Origin: Roseiarcus sp963770035
Lineage (GTDB): Bacteria; Pseudomonadota; Alphaproteobacteria; Rhizobiales; Beijerinckiaceae
Direction: 5' to 3'
Assembly: GCA_963770035.1 (NCBI GenBank)
Contig: CAVYON010000005.1
Span: 1 to 64,000 of the forward strand
DNA: 64,000 nt
Every line of letters starts with the position of its first letter. Position 1 is the stretch's first letter. The translations under genes were made by a program, and so were the position numbers. Below are positions 15,352-25,335 of this stretch, piece by piece. Below the pieces are notes generated by a model. It made no database searches. It was not told the DNA's origin and saw nothing but the letters and a program-made list of their open reading frames with translations.

Positions 15352-16231
15352 TTAGCGGGCGCCTGTGCCGATGAGGCTGTTGCTTCGCGCGCCTCCCGCC
15401 ATGGCGAGGCGGGCAACCATGTCGCCCGCCAGCCGCTGGGCTTCCGCCACGACTTGCTCGTCATTCGACCGTTCGCCGATCAGCGCGTAGCGATCGAATC
15501 CGTCCTCCAACAGCCGCAACCCGTCCGCGGCGCTGCGCGGCGTCGGCAGGGCCGCGCCAATTGCGCCGGCGGCGGCGTTCTCTTCGTCAGCGGCGAGCCG
15601 TCGAAAGACCTCGGCGTCTTCAATGTGGCCCGCGTGATCGAGCGCCCGCGCAAGCGCCGCATGCGCGACCGCTGCCGCGCCGTCCCACTGTCGCGCCGAC
15701 GCGCGCAGCATTTCGACGCGTTCGGGAATCTCCACAGCGGTGGGCCGGTTGGCATGAAAGGCGCGCCGGCGATGGCGACGCAGGATGGTGGCGTGCTCAA
15801 GTTCGTCGCGAGCCAAGTCTTCGGCCAAAGCGCGCACCGCCGGACTCTTGGTCTCAGCCGCAACATAAGTGTAGAAAGCGAATGCGCGCTCCTCATTGCG
15901 AACGGCGAAGGCAAGCGCCTGATATGCGCTGAGCGTCGCGCCGCGCGTTTCATCTTCGTCATCATTCGGGGGAGGCTCCCAACCGACGGCGAGAGTTCTC
16001 GCGGGCCTCTCCCAGCAAAGATTGGGCTCGCTCGGCGACCTGGCGGACGTGACGGTCTTCCATCCGGGCCAGAACGTCAAACTGCGCCGCGATCTCCGTG
16101 TCGCCCTGCAGTCTCATCCGAGACGCCAAGTCCCGGTAGCGTCTCGCGGCCTCTCGTTCCAGCGCCTCAGCCGCCATGATAAGCTTCTCGACGGCGTCGA
16201 TCCGGATGCTTTTCGGTGTGAAGTTGCTCAC
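15352..16231 (-). CDS. Ferritin-like (rubrerythrin-type) two-domain protein, frameshifted here
   Basis: GTG 16231 has GGAGGGG eight bases upstream and begins VSNFTPKSIRIDAVEKLI. The first helical part carries EALEREAARRYRDLA and MEDRHVRQVAERA. After a frameshift near 15966-15985 the second part reads NDDEDETRGATLSAYQALAF, then VRNEERAFAFYTYVAAE and RDELEHATILRRHRRR, giving ExxH-type iron ligands. The two parts together match a single known type of ferritin-like protein of about 290 residues. It probably handles iron or peroxide. Whether the frameshift is biological or a sequencing error cannot be told. Confidence 0.75.
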
Positions 16232-16268
16232 GGGCGCCCCTCCGGCGTTTGCCCTTGTCGGCATCGGC

Positions 16269-16282
16269 TTAACATAAATCAA
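16269..16282. promoter_or_regulatory. Candidate Fnr/Nnr box between the ferritin-like gene and nosR
   Basis: TTAACATAAATCAA, read on the other strand as TTGATTTATGTTAA, fits TTGAT-N4-RTYAA. It lies 38 bp upstream of the ferritin-like start and 185 bp upstream of the nosR start. Confidence 0.5.
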
Positions 16283-16327
16283 GGCGCCGCGCGCCGCTAC
16301 GTGTGAGACCACAATTGTGTACAGCTT

Positions 16328-16411
16328 CGTACGCTAGCGATAGGTTATATCTGGTGGTTGCGTGGTAATGCAAGATAACGTAGCAATGAACACTATAATT
16401 ACTAGCGTACG
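16328..16411. repeat. Inverted repeat in the nosR upstream region
   Basis: CGTACGCTAG (16328-16337) is repeated in inverse orientation as CTAGCGTACG (16402-16411), separated by 64 AT-rich bases. It may form a leader structure or mark two half-operators upstream of nosR; purpose unknown. Confidence 0.5.
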
Positions 16412-16466
16412 TATCGGGAGACTGGTCGTTTTGTACACGGACTGCCAGTCATTTTACTCCTATACC

Positions 16467-18714
16467 ATGCTGGCTTCATTTGTGCGCTCAGCATTCCGCG
16501 GTTCGTTAGCGGTATTATCTTTCACAGTCTTCGCCTTGTTGGTTTCGGCGGCAAGCAGCCCTTGCTTGGCGCTCGAAAGTCAGCTTTCCACGTTCTTGGC
16601 GAAGGTCCCGCCGTCAGAACTGATTCCCGGTTCGGACCACTATGGCCCGATTGAAGGCAATCCTCCGCTGGTCAAGGCGTTCGCCGGACAAAAAGTGGTT
16701 GGATATGCCTTCGTCAACGCGGACTGGGTCAATTCGACCGGCTACTCCGGGCAACCCATCCAGATCCTCGTGGGCCTGACGGCCGAGGGCAAGATCGCCG
16801 GCGCGCGACTCATGGCGCATCACGAACCCATCGTGCTGATCGGCATCCCACCCGAGCGCATCACAAAGTTCATTCAGGGCTACGTCGGGCGCGACGTCTT
16901 GAAGCTCAGTCACGAAGCTCCATCGGAGCGCCCAACAGTCGACATCGTGAGCGGGGCGACGGTGACCGTGACGGTGATCGCCGAGAGCATGGTCCGCTCG
17001 GCAATGCGCGTCGCCCGGGCCGAGGGAATCGGCGGTCCGGCTCCGGTCGAAGCAACGGTGGCGCGCGAGATCGATCCTTCGCATGAGGCGCCGGCGGACT
17101 GGCCGAGTCTCGTCGGGGACGGCTCGGTGCGTCACCTGAGCCTTACCGTCGGGGACGTGACGGCGGCCTTCCAGCGCGCGGGCGATCAGGCTGCGGCCGA
17201 TCACCCTGAATTCCGCCGATCCGACGGCGTCGTTCATCGACTTGTACCTCGCGCCCGTCACGGTTCCGGCGATCGGCAAGCGGCTGCTTGGCGACGCCGG
17301 CTTCTCCGCCCTTCAGAAGAGGCTCAAGCCAGGCCAGCAAGAGATCCTGATCGCGGCCAACGGCGCCTACTCGTTCAAAGGCTCGGGCTACGTGCGCGGC
17401 GGCCTGTTCGATCGCATCGAAGTTCTGCAAGGCGACGCAAGCTTCCGCTTTCGCGACGTGAACCACGATCGTCTCGGCGATATTCACGCGGCTGGCGCTC
17501 CCACCTTTCAGGACGTCGACCTGTTTGTCGTCCCGGACGGCGCGTCGCTCGATGTGACGAAACCGTGGCGGCTGCAATTGCTTGCGCAGCGCGCCTTTGG
17601 CGCCCGCGGCAAATCGTTCCTCACGTTCGACCTGACCTATGATCTGCCCGAGGCTTATCTGAAGCCGGCGCCTGCGGCTGCCGTCGCAGCGGCATCCGCG
17701 ACTGCCTCGCCTTCTGCGACCGTCGCGGCTGAGCCCGAGCCATCCGAGCCGCCGATCTGGCAAGCGATGTGGCGCGCCAAGAGCGGGCAGATCTCCGTTC
17801 TGCTGTGCGCGCTTGGCCTGCTCACCCTGATCTTCTTCTTCCAGGATTTCTTCGTCACTCGGCCAGTTCTCTACGACCGCGTGCGGTTGGCCTTTCTCGT
17901 CTTCACCCTGTTCTGGATCGGCTGGTACGCGCAGGCGCAATTGTCGGTCGTCAACGTGCTCGCGTTCTTCTCCGCCCTGCGGACAGATTTCCGCTGGGAC
18001 TACTTCTTGATGGCGCCGCTGATTTTCATCCTCTGGTTTGCGACCGCGGCCTCCGCCTTGTTCTGGAATCGCGGCGCCTTCTGCGGCTGGCTGTGCCCGT
18101 TCGGGGCGCTGCAAGAACTGACGAACCGCCTCGCCAAACTCATTGGGATTCCCCAGCTCAAGATATCCTTCGGCTTCCATCAACGGCTGACGGCGCTCAA
18201 GTACATCGTGTTCCTGGTGCTGTTCGGCATATCGCTCAGCGCTCTGGGAACCGCCGAGCAGGCCGCCGAAGTGGAGCCGTTCAAGACGGCGATCGTCCTG
18301 CGCTTCGCACGCGCCTGGCCGTTTGTGCTCTACGCGGGGGCAATGGTCGCCTCGAGCCTCTTCGTCGAGCGCGCGTTCTGCCGCTACCTCTGCCCGCTCG
18401 GCGCCGCGCTGGCCATTCCGGCCCGCCTGCGCATCTTCGATTGGCTGCGCCGCTATCGCGAGTGCGGGAGCCCATGCCAGCGCTGCGGCAACGAGTGTCC
18501 GGTGCAGGCGATCCATCCCGAGGGACACATCAATCCGAACGAATGCATCCAGTGCCTGCACTGCCAGATGCTCTACCACCACGACCAGCTCTGCCCGGTC
18601 ATGATCCAGCGTCGCCTCAAGAGGGAGAAGTTTGCGGCAACCTCGTCGCCGGCGATGGCTCAGCCGCGCGTCAAGATTTCGGTCCAAGGTCGGGCGGAGC
18701 AGCCGTCGCCATGA
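16467..18714 (+). CDS. nosR: NosR, membrane flavo/iron-sulfur protein of N2O reduction, frameshifted here
   Basis: NosR passes electrons from the quinol pool towards NosZ and is needed for nos expression. From ATG 16467 there is a signal segment (LAVLSFTVFALLVSAASS), then a periplasmic FMN-binding domain with SGATVTVTVI. A single frameshift occurs near 17205-17220, between DHPEF and SADPTASFIDLYLAPVTVPA. The second frame then has GAYSFKGSGYVRGG, several membrane helices, the motifs CGWLCPFG and CRYLCPLG, and a 2[4Fe-4S] segment (CQRCGNECPVQAIHPEG ... CIQCLHC). The parts together have normal NosR length. It is the first gene of the nos operon. Confidence 0.92.
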
Positions 18715-18768
18715 CCGTGAGTAAGCATTTTCGGGCCCCGCGTCCGGGGCCCCATTGGAGGAAGACCC

Positions 18769-20673
18769 ATGACTGACCATGAACATGATGACAAGAACGG
18801 CGTGAGCCGTCGCGGAGTGCTGGGGGGAACCGCAGTCGCCGGCGTGGCGGCCCTCTCGGCCGGGGGGGCATATCTTGAATCGATCAGGCGAGCGAAGGCC
18901 GCCGTGAGCACTGAGGTCAAACCCGGCGACCTCGACGAATATTACGCCTTCAACAGCAGCGGCCAGACGGGCGAGGTGCGAATCCAGGCCCTGCCGTCCG
19001 GACGAGAGATCATGCGCATTCCGGTGTTCAATCGCGACAGCGCGACCGGATGGGGGTTGACCAACGAAAGCAAGAAGATCCTCACCGAGGGGCTTCTGCC
19101 TGAAACGAAAAAGTTCCTAGAGAGCCGAGGCGGCTCGTTTGTGAACGGCGACCTGCATCATCCGCATATGTCGTTCACCGACGGCACCTATGACGGCCGC
19201 TACATTTTCGCGAACGACAAAGCCAATTGCCGGGTCGCGCGCATTCGCTGCGACGTCATGAAGACCGACAAGATCATCGAGGTCCCAAACGCCTCTGACA
19301 TCCATGGCCTACGTCCGCAGAAATTTCCGCGCACCGGCTATATTTTCGCCAACAGCGAACACGTGATCCCGATCCCGAATGACGGCAAAGGGAACCTGGA
19401 CGACGCCAAGAACTATTGGTCCGTCTACACGGCGATCGACGGCGACGCGATGACGGTCGCCTGGCAGGTGCTGGTGGACGGCAATCTCGACAACACAGAC
19501 GCCGACTATCAGGGGAAGTACACGGTCTCGAGCTGCTACAACCCCAACAAGGGCGTCACGCTTGCCGAAATGACGGACCACGAACAGGCGTGGGTGGTCG
19601 TTTTCAATATCAAGCGCATTGAAGACGCGGTGAAGAGCGGCGACTACAAGGAGATGAGCGGCGTCAAGGTGGTCGACGGTCGGCACGGATCGAAATATAC
19701 GCGCTACATTCCGATCCCCAACTCGCCGCACGGGGTCAACACCGCGCCGGACGGCATCCACATTGTGATCAACGGCAAGCTGTCGCCGACCGTCAGCGTC
19801 ATCGACGTGCGAAAACTCGACGACCTGTTCGACGGCAAGATCAAAGAGCGGGATGTGATCGTCGCCGAGCCGCAGATCGGCCTTGGACCGCTTCATACGG
19901 CTTTCGATGGGAAGGGCAACGCCTTCACCACCGCCTTTATCGACAGCCAAATGGTGATGTGGAATATCGACATGGCCAAGCGCGCCTTCGTGGGGGAGAA
20001 GGTGGACCCGATCCTGCAGAAGATCGATGTCCACTATCAGCCCGGCCACAACCACACCTCCATGGGCGAGACCAAGGAGGCCGACGGCAAGTGGCTCATG
20101 TCGCTCAACAAGTTCTCCAAGGACCGGTTTCTTCCGGTCGGCCCGCTGCATCCCGAGAACGACCAGCTGATCGACATTTCCTCGGGCAAGATGGTCCTGG
20201 TGCACGACAGCCCGGCCTTCGCCGAACCGCATGACATATTGATCGTCCACCGCTCCAAGGTGAACCCAGTCAAGGTGTGGAGCCGGGACGACCCGATGTT
20301 CGCCGAAGCGCGCGAGTGGGCGGCCAAGGACGGCGTCAAGCTCGAGGAAGCCGCGAACGTCATCCGCGACGGCAACAAGGTGCGCGTCTACATGCACTCG
20401 AACGCGCCGCAATACAGCCTCGACAAGTTCGAGGTGAACGAGGGAGACGAAGTGACCGTGTTCCTCACCAACATGGACGACATCGAGGATTTGACGCACG
20501 GGTTCACCATCGTCCGCTACGGCGTTATGATGGAGATCTCTCCACTCGAGACCGCCTCGGTCACCTTCACGGCCGACAGACCCGGGGTGCACTGGTGGTA
20601 TTGCCAGTGGTTCTGCCATGCCCTGCACATGGAGATGTCGGGCCGGATGATCGTCCATCCGAAGGCGGTCTGA
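18769..20673 (+). CDS. nosZ: Nitrous-oxide reductase, clade I
   Basis: A 634-residue periplasmic copper enzyme that reduces N2O to N2. GGAGGAAGA precedes the ATG. The Tat signal SRRGVLGGTAVAG marks export in folded form, typical of clade I. CuZ-site His residues lie in DLHHPHMSF, in NSPHGVN and in YQPGHNHTSMGET. The C-terminal cupredoxin domain has the CuA ligands in WYCQWFCHALHMEMSGR. The frame is intact and full length. It is followed 2 bp later by nosD. Confidence 0.98.
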   Translation: MTDHEHDDKNGVSRRGVLGGTAVAGVAALSAGGAYLESIRRAKAAVSTEVKPGDLDEYYAFNSSGQTGEVRIQALPSGREIMRIPVFNRDSATGWGLTNESKKILTEGLLPETKKFLESRGGSFVNGDLHHPHMSFTDGTYDGRYIFANDKANCRVARIRCDVMKTDKIIEVPNASDIHGLRPQKFPRTGYIFANSEHVIPIPNDGKGNLDDAKNYWSVYTAIDGDAMTVAWQVLVDGNLDNTDADYQGKYTVSSCYNPNKGVTLAEMTDHEQAWVVVFNIKRIEDAVKSGDYKEMSGVKVVDGRHGSKYTRYIPIPNSPHGVNTAPDGIHIVINGKLSPTVSVIDVRKLDDLFDGKIKERDVIVAEPQIGLGPLHTAFDGKGNAFTTAFIDSQMVMWNIDMAKRAFVGEKVDPILQKIDVHYQPGHNHTSMGETKEADGKWLMSLNKFSKDRFLPVGPLHPENDQLIDISSGKMVLVHDSPAFAEPHDILIVHRSKVNPVKVWSRDDPMFAEAREWAAKDGVKLEEAANVIRDGNKVRVYMHSNAPQYSLDKFEVNEGDEVTVFLTNMDDIEDLTHGFTIVRYGVMMEISPLETASVTFTADRPGVHWWYCQWFCHALHMEMSGRMIVHPKAV

Positions 20674-20675
20674 TC

Positions 20676-21956
20676 ATGCTCCGTCCGGGTTTCCCGCTGA
20701 TCTACGCGGTCGCTACGGCCCTCGTTATCGGGGTCGCGGCGTCGTCGGGCGCGCGGGCGGACACGATCCAGGTCGGACAGGGCGAAGGCGCCGCGGAAGC
20801 GCTTTCGCACGCCAAACCCGGCGACACGCTGCACCTGTCGGCGGGTGTCCACAAAGGAGACGTGGTGGTTGCTGTTCCCGGCGTGACAATCGACGGCGAG
20901 CCGGGAGCTGAGCTGGAAGGAAGCGGAAACGGCGACGCCGTTCTCATCAAGGCGGCGGATGTGACGATCCGCGGCCTGACAATCCGCGGATCGGGTCTCA
21001 GCCTGATCGATAAGAACTCCGGCATATTCGTCGATCGGGGTGGCGACAGAGCCCGGATCGAAAACGACGTCCTGAAGGACAATCTGATCGGTATCTACCT
21101 CGACGGGCCTCACGGCGCCGTCGTGGCCGGCAATCGAATTGTGGGACTTGAGCGCCTGCGGATCAGCGAGCGCGGGCCGGCGATCTCCCTCTGGAACACG
21201 CCGGGTTCAGTCGTTGAGAACAATGACATCCGCTTCGGTCGCGACGGGGTCTTCTCTGTGACCAGCAACCACAACGTCGTGCGCGGCAACACCTTCCACA
21301 ATCTGCGCTACGCAGTTCATTTCATGTACACAAACAGCAGCAAAGTCCAAGACAATGTGTCTGTCGGCAACCTCGCCGGATACGTCATGATGTACTCGGA
21401 TCACCTCACCCTTCGCGATAACGTCTCCGACGCGGACCACGACAACGGATTGCTGTTCAACTACGCAAATGATTCGAGTATCGAGGGCAACGTCGTGCGC
21501 GGCAGCGACAAATGCGTGTTCATCTACAACGCAAACAAGAACCGCTTTGCCGGAAATTGGTTTCAGGGATGCGAGATCGGCGTCCACTTCACCGCGGGCT
21601 CCGAGGGCAACGAAATGACCGAGAACGCCTTCGTCGACAACCGCCATCAGGTGAAGTACGTCGGAACGCGCTTTCTGGATTGGTCGGCCAACGGAAAGGG
21701 TAACTACTATAGCGACAACCCCGCCTTCGACCTCAAGGGGACCGGGATCGCCGACACCGCCTATCGGCCCAATGACCTCATGGATCAGGTCATATGGCGG
21801 GCGCCCGCCGCCAAGATTCTCCTGAACAGCCCGGCGGTCCAGGTCGTCCGCTGGGCCCAGGCGCGATTTCCGGCGATCCATCCGGGCGGCGTGATCGATT
21901 CGGCGCCGCTGATGACGCCGCCGCACCCAGCCGCCTTATCACGGTTGGCGCCATGA
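20676..21956 (+). CDS. nosD: NosD, periplasmic copper-maturation protein
   Basis: A 426-residue exported right-handed beta-helix protein. The signal peptide ends near SSGARAD. Repeated parallel-beta turns run through the body (DVTIRGLTIRGSGLS, VVENNDIRFGRDGVF, HNVVRGNTFHNLRYAVHFM, HDNGLLFNYANDSSIEGN). NosD works with the NosFY transporter to build the CuZ centre of NosZ. The start is 3 bp after the nosZ stop and the end overlaps nosF in ATGA. Confidence 0.95.
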   Translation: MLRPGFPLIYAVATALVIGVAASSGARADTIQVGQGEGAAEALSHAKPGDTLHLSAGVHKGDVVVAVPGVTIDGEPGAELEGSGNGDAVLIKAADVTIRGLTIRGSGLSLIDKNSGIFVDRGGDRARIENDVLKDNLIGIYLDGPHGAVVAGNRIVGLERLRISERGPAISLWNTPGSVVENNDIRFGRDGVFSVTSNHNVVRGNTFHNLRYAVHFMYTNSSKVQDNVSVGNLAGYVMMYSDHLTLRDNVSDADHDNGLLFNYANDSSIEGNVVRGSDKCVFIYNANKNRFAGNWFQGCEIGVHFTAGSEGNEMTENAFVDNRHQVKYVGTRFLDWSANGKGNYYSDNPAFDLKGTGIADTAYRPNDLMDQVIWRAPAAKILLNSPAVQVVRWAQARFPAIHPGGVIDSAPLMTPPHPAALSRLAP

Positions 21957-22858
21957 CCAAGGACGTGGTCGTCATGCGCGGCGTCAGCCGCGCTTATCGC
22001 CGTCAATACGCGGTGCGCGAGGTCGATCTGACGCTTGCAGCCGGCGAATGCGTCGCGCTCGTCGGGCACAACGGCGCGGGCAAAACCACGATGATCAAGA
22101 TGATGCTCGGGTTGGCGCGTCCAAGCTCGGGCAGCGTCCGCGTCCTGGGCGAGGACCCCGCCGGCGGCGCCGCGACCCGCGCGCGTTTCGAGATCGGCTA
22201 TCTGCCCGAGAACGTGTCGCTGCACCCTTCGATGACCGGCGTCGAGACGCTCGCCTTCTATGCCCGGCTAAAGCGGCAGCCGGCCGCGTCGGTTTCGCCG
22301 ATGCTGGAGCGGGTCGGCATTGCCGGGGCCGCATGTCGGCGGGTCGGCGAGTATTCGAAGGGCATGCGGCAGCGGCTCGGCCTCGCACAGGCGCTGCTCG
22401 GCAGCCCGCGCGCCTTGCTCCTCGACGAGCCGACCTCGGGCCTCGATCCGGCTCTGAGGCAGCACTTCTATGAGATTATCCGGGATTTGCGCAGCAAGGG
22501 CGCGATGGTGCTCTTGTCCTCCCACGCGCTGGCCGAAGTGGAAGGCCAGGCGGATCGCGTCGTGGTGATGAACCAGGGTCGCAAGGTCGCCGACGGCAGC
22601 ATCGCGGAGTTGCGCAATATTGCAGGCATTCGACCCCGGATTCGGGTGCGCTTGCCGCGCGTGCCGCGTGCGGTGGCGAACGCGCCCGACGCATGGAGCG
22701 GCTGGGCGGCCTCGTCCGAAGGGGTCATGGAATTGTCCTGCGAGGAAGGCGAGGTTTCCTCCGTTCTGCGAGGCCTGCCGGGTTCGGCGGCGGACATCGA
22801 GATCATTCGTCCATCGCTCGACGACCTCTACGCCTCCTTCCAAAAGGGGGGCGCATGA
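21953..22858 (+). CDS. nosF: NosF, ABC transporter ATPase
   Basis: A 301-residue cytoplasmic ATPase with Walker A GHNGAGKTT, signature YSKGMRQRLG, Walker B ALLLDEPTSGLDP and the switch His in LLSSHALAE. It powers NosY for CuZ assembly. It is coupled by ATGA overlaps to nosD upstream and nosY downstream. Confidence 0.96.
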   Translation: MTKDVVVMRGVSRAYRRQYAVREVDLTLAAGECVALVGHNGAGKTTMIKMMLGLARPSSGSVRVLGEDPAGGAATRARFEIGYLPENVSLHPSMTGVETLAFYARLKRQPAASVSPMLERVGIAGAACRRVGEYSKGMRQRLGLAQALLGSPRALLLDEPTSGLDPALRQHFYEIIRDLRSKGAMVLLSSHALAEVEGQADRVVVMNQGRKVADGSIAELRNIAGIRPRIRVRLPRVPRAVANAPDAWSGWAASSEGVMELSCEEGEVSSVLRGLPGSAADIEIIRPSLDDLYASFQKGGA

Positions 22859-23682
22859 GAACGGCGATCACCATTGCGGGAAAGGAGATGCGTGACGGCA
22901 TGCGCAACCGCTGGGTCGTCGCCACCACCGCGCTGATGGCGGCGCTTGCCCTGACCCTCGCCTTCCTCGGCGCCGCGCCGACCGGGACAGTCAAGGCCGG
23001 CGGGCTTGCGGTGACGATCGTGAGCCTGTCCAGCCTGACGATCTTTCTCGTGCCCCTGATTGCGCTGCTGCTGTCGTACGACGCGATTGTCGGCGAGGTG
23101 GATCGCGGAACGATGGCGTTGCTGCTCGCCTATCCCGTAGCGCGGTGGCAGGTCGTGTTGGGAAAGTTCGCCGGCCATCTCGCCATCCTCGGCTTCGCGA
23201 TCGTGGTCGGCTATGGCGTGGCGGGGTTCGCCTTGCAGTGGGCCGGCGCCGACGAGAACGCCCCTTGGGCCGCCTTCGCCGTCATGGTTGCCTCCTCCAT
23301 TCTCCTCGGCGGCGTCTTCCTCGCCATCGGCTATTTCGTCAGCACGTTTGTCCGCGATCGCGGCGCGGCCGGGGGAGTCGCCGTCGGCGTCTGGCTCTTC
23401 TTTGTTCTGCTTTACGATATGGGTCTGCTCGGACTGCTCGTTGCGGACCAGGGGCGCACGGTGACGGCGGACGTGTTGAACGCGCTGCTGCTCCTCAACC
23501 CCGCCGACGCCTACCGGCTGCTCAACCTCGCCGCGTCGACTGAGGTCAGCCGATTCGCGGGCGTCGCCGGTCTCGGCGCCAGCACGGGCCTCGGCCCCGG
23601 AGCGCTCGTTGGCGCGCTCGTCGCCTGGATGATCGCGCCGCTCGCCGCCGCAATCGCCCTGTTCGCACGGAAGCAATTATGA
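22855..23682 (+). CDS. nosY: NosY, ABC transporter permease
   Basis: A 275-residue inner-membrane protein with about six hydrophobic segments, such as TALMAALALTLAFLGAA, LTIFLVPLIALLLSYD and VAVGVWLFFVLLYDMGLLGL. It partners NosF. The family motif DAIVGEVDRGTMALLLAYP is present. It overlaps nosF and nosL by ATGA. Confidence 0.95.
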   Translation: MRTAITIAGKEMRDGMRNRWVVATTALMAALALTLAFLGAAPTGTVKAGGLAVTIVSLSSLTIFLVPLIALLLSYDAIVGEVDRGTMALLLAYPVARWQVVLGKFAGHLAILGFAIVVGYGVAGFALQWAGADENAPWAAFAVMVASSILLGGVFLAIGYFVSTFVRDRGAAGGVAVGVWLFFVLLYDMGLLGLLVADQGRTVTADVLNALLLLNPADAYRLLNLAASTEVSRFAGVAGLGASTGLGPGALVGALVAWMIAPLAAAIALFARKQL

Positions 23683-24188
23683 GACGGAGAGACGTGCTTC
23701 TTGGGCTGGTCCTGCTGGCGGCCGGCTGCAAGCGCGGCGATACGGCGGCCGAGGCGCCGCGACCGCGCGAGACCACGGATCGATCGACTTCGCAGTTTTG
23801 CGGGATGTCGCTGACGGAGATGCCGGGGCCAAAAGCCCAGGTCTTCGTCCGTGGCCTCTCCGACCCCTACTGGTTCGGCAGCGTCCGCGACATGTTCGCC
23901 TTCCTCCTTCTGCCGGAGATGCCGAAGGCGATAATGGCAGCCTATGTGAATGACATGGGTCGCGCGAAAAATTGGGATCAGCCCGAGCCCGGGACATGGG
24001 TCGACGCCCACAAAGCGCTTTATGTGATCGGGAGCCGCCGCCGAAACGCCATGGGAACCGACGAGGCGATACCGTTCGGAGACGCACAGGCTGCGCGCCG
24101 CTTCGCCGACGCCAACGGCGGTCGAATCGTGAATTTCGACGAAATGCCGCGCGTCTACGTCCTCACCGCAGATTCGGGAAACCCATGA
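23679..24188 (+). CDS. nosL: NosL, outer-membrane copper chaperone lipoprotein
   Basis: A 169-residue lipoprotein with lipobox LLAAGC (Cys17). The mature part has the copper-binding QFCGMSLTEMPGPKAQV and the family stretch DPYWFGSVRDMFAFLLLPE. It delivers Cu(I) for NosZ maturation. It overlaps nosY by ATGA and runs into nosX with overlapping ATGATG. Confidence 0.95.
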   Translation: MRRRDVLLGLVLLAAGCKRGDTAAEAPRPRETTDRSTSQFCGMSLTEMPGPKAQVFVRGLSDPYWFGSVRDMFAFLLLPEMPKAIMAAYVNDMGRAKNWDQPEPGTWVDAHKALYVIGSRRRNAMGTDEAIPFGDAQAARRFADANGGRIVNFDEMPRVYVLTADSGNP

Positions 24189-25178
24189 TGCCTGTCACCC
24201 GCCGCCGCTTCATCGCCATTTCAGCCGCCGCCGGCGGTCTGCCGTTGTTGCCGATCGCTCCTGCCCGCGCAGCGCCGCCGCTTCTGCGCATCTGGACCGG
24301 GACCGCGCTCGGCTGCGACGCGACCATGCAGATTCATCATCCCGACCCGGCGATCGCGGATCGGCTGATCGAGGCGAGCCTGGCGGAGGTGCGGCGTTTG
24401 GAAGCGATCATGAGTTCTTTACCGGCCGCATAGCGCTCTCTCCCAGCTCAACTGCAACGGAGAGCTTAGGAACCCCCCGTTCGACCTTGTGCGCGTTCTT
24501 GCCGAGGCTCGCCGCTATAGCGCGCTGAGCGGAGGCGCTTTCGACGTAACGGTCCAGCCGCTGTGGGATCTCTACGCCGGACATTTCTCCAGGCCCGACG
24601 CCTCGCCGGACGGCCCTCCGCCCGACGCAATCGCCGAAGCCGTCGCGCGGGTTGGCCACGAAGCGCTGGAGGTCGATCCGGATCGGCTAAGGTTCGCCCG
24701 GCCTGGAATGGGCGTCACCCTGAACGGAATCGGGCAAGGATACATCACGGACCGGGTCGTCGAGCTGCTCGGCGCCGGCGGCGTCGAGCACGCCCTCGTC
24801 GACATGGGCAAAACCCGCGCCATCGGCGGACATCCGGAGGGCGGTCCCTGGTGGGTCGGGTTGGAGGATCCCCGCACTCCGGGCGTTGTCGCCGAGCGCA
24901 TTCCGCTGATCGACAGAGCCGTCGCGACTGCGGGCGGCTATGGCACTCTGTTCGACGCGGCTGGCCGCTTCAACCACATCTTCGAACCTTGGAGCGGACG
25001 CACAAGCTGGCGATGGCTGTCGGTTTCGGTCGAGAGCGCCAACGCGACAGAGGCCAACGCCCTCTCCAACGCCTTTGCGCTCATGCCCGAGTCGGCGACC
25101 GCGGCGATCGTCAGTTCGCTGGGCGTCTCCGCGCATTTCGTGCGTCCGGACGGGACACAACTGATTCAGCGCGCCTAG
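24185..25178 (+). CDS. nosX: NosX/ApbE-type FMN transferase, frameshifted here
   Basis: ApbE-family enzymes attach FMN covalently to Thr residues; NosX does so for NosR. The N-terminus has a Tat-like signal (VTRRRFIAISAAAGG). One extra base near 24414-24420 shifts the frame. Allowing for it, the sequence continues LYRPHSALSQLNCNGELRN, PPFDLVRVLAEARRYSALSG and GAFDVTVQPLWDLY. It then has TLNGIGQGYITDRVVE, DMGKTRAIGG and the C-terminal ATEANALSNAFALM. Domain order and total length (about 330 residues) are normal. It ends the nos operon. Confidence 0.9.
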
Positions 25179-25335
25179 TCCGTCGCCAGCCAATCGGACC
25201 AATGTCCGCCGCGGGGTCTCGGCCCGCGATCAATTATCGACGGCCGGTCGCGAGACGCTGTCAGCTTCGGAATCCGCGTGAAGGCGCGCCGCCGGGCGAT
25301 TGACCATTCATGTCGCAGGGTGCGATCGATCGCCT

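Noticed and set aside
19309..20658. 449-codon - strand frame
   Set aside because: Antisense shadow of nosZ, which has complete active-site motifs.
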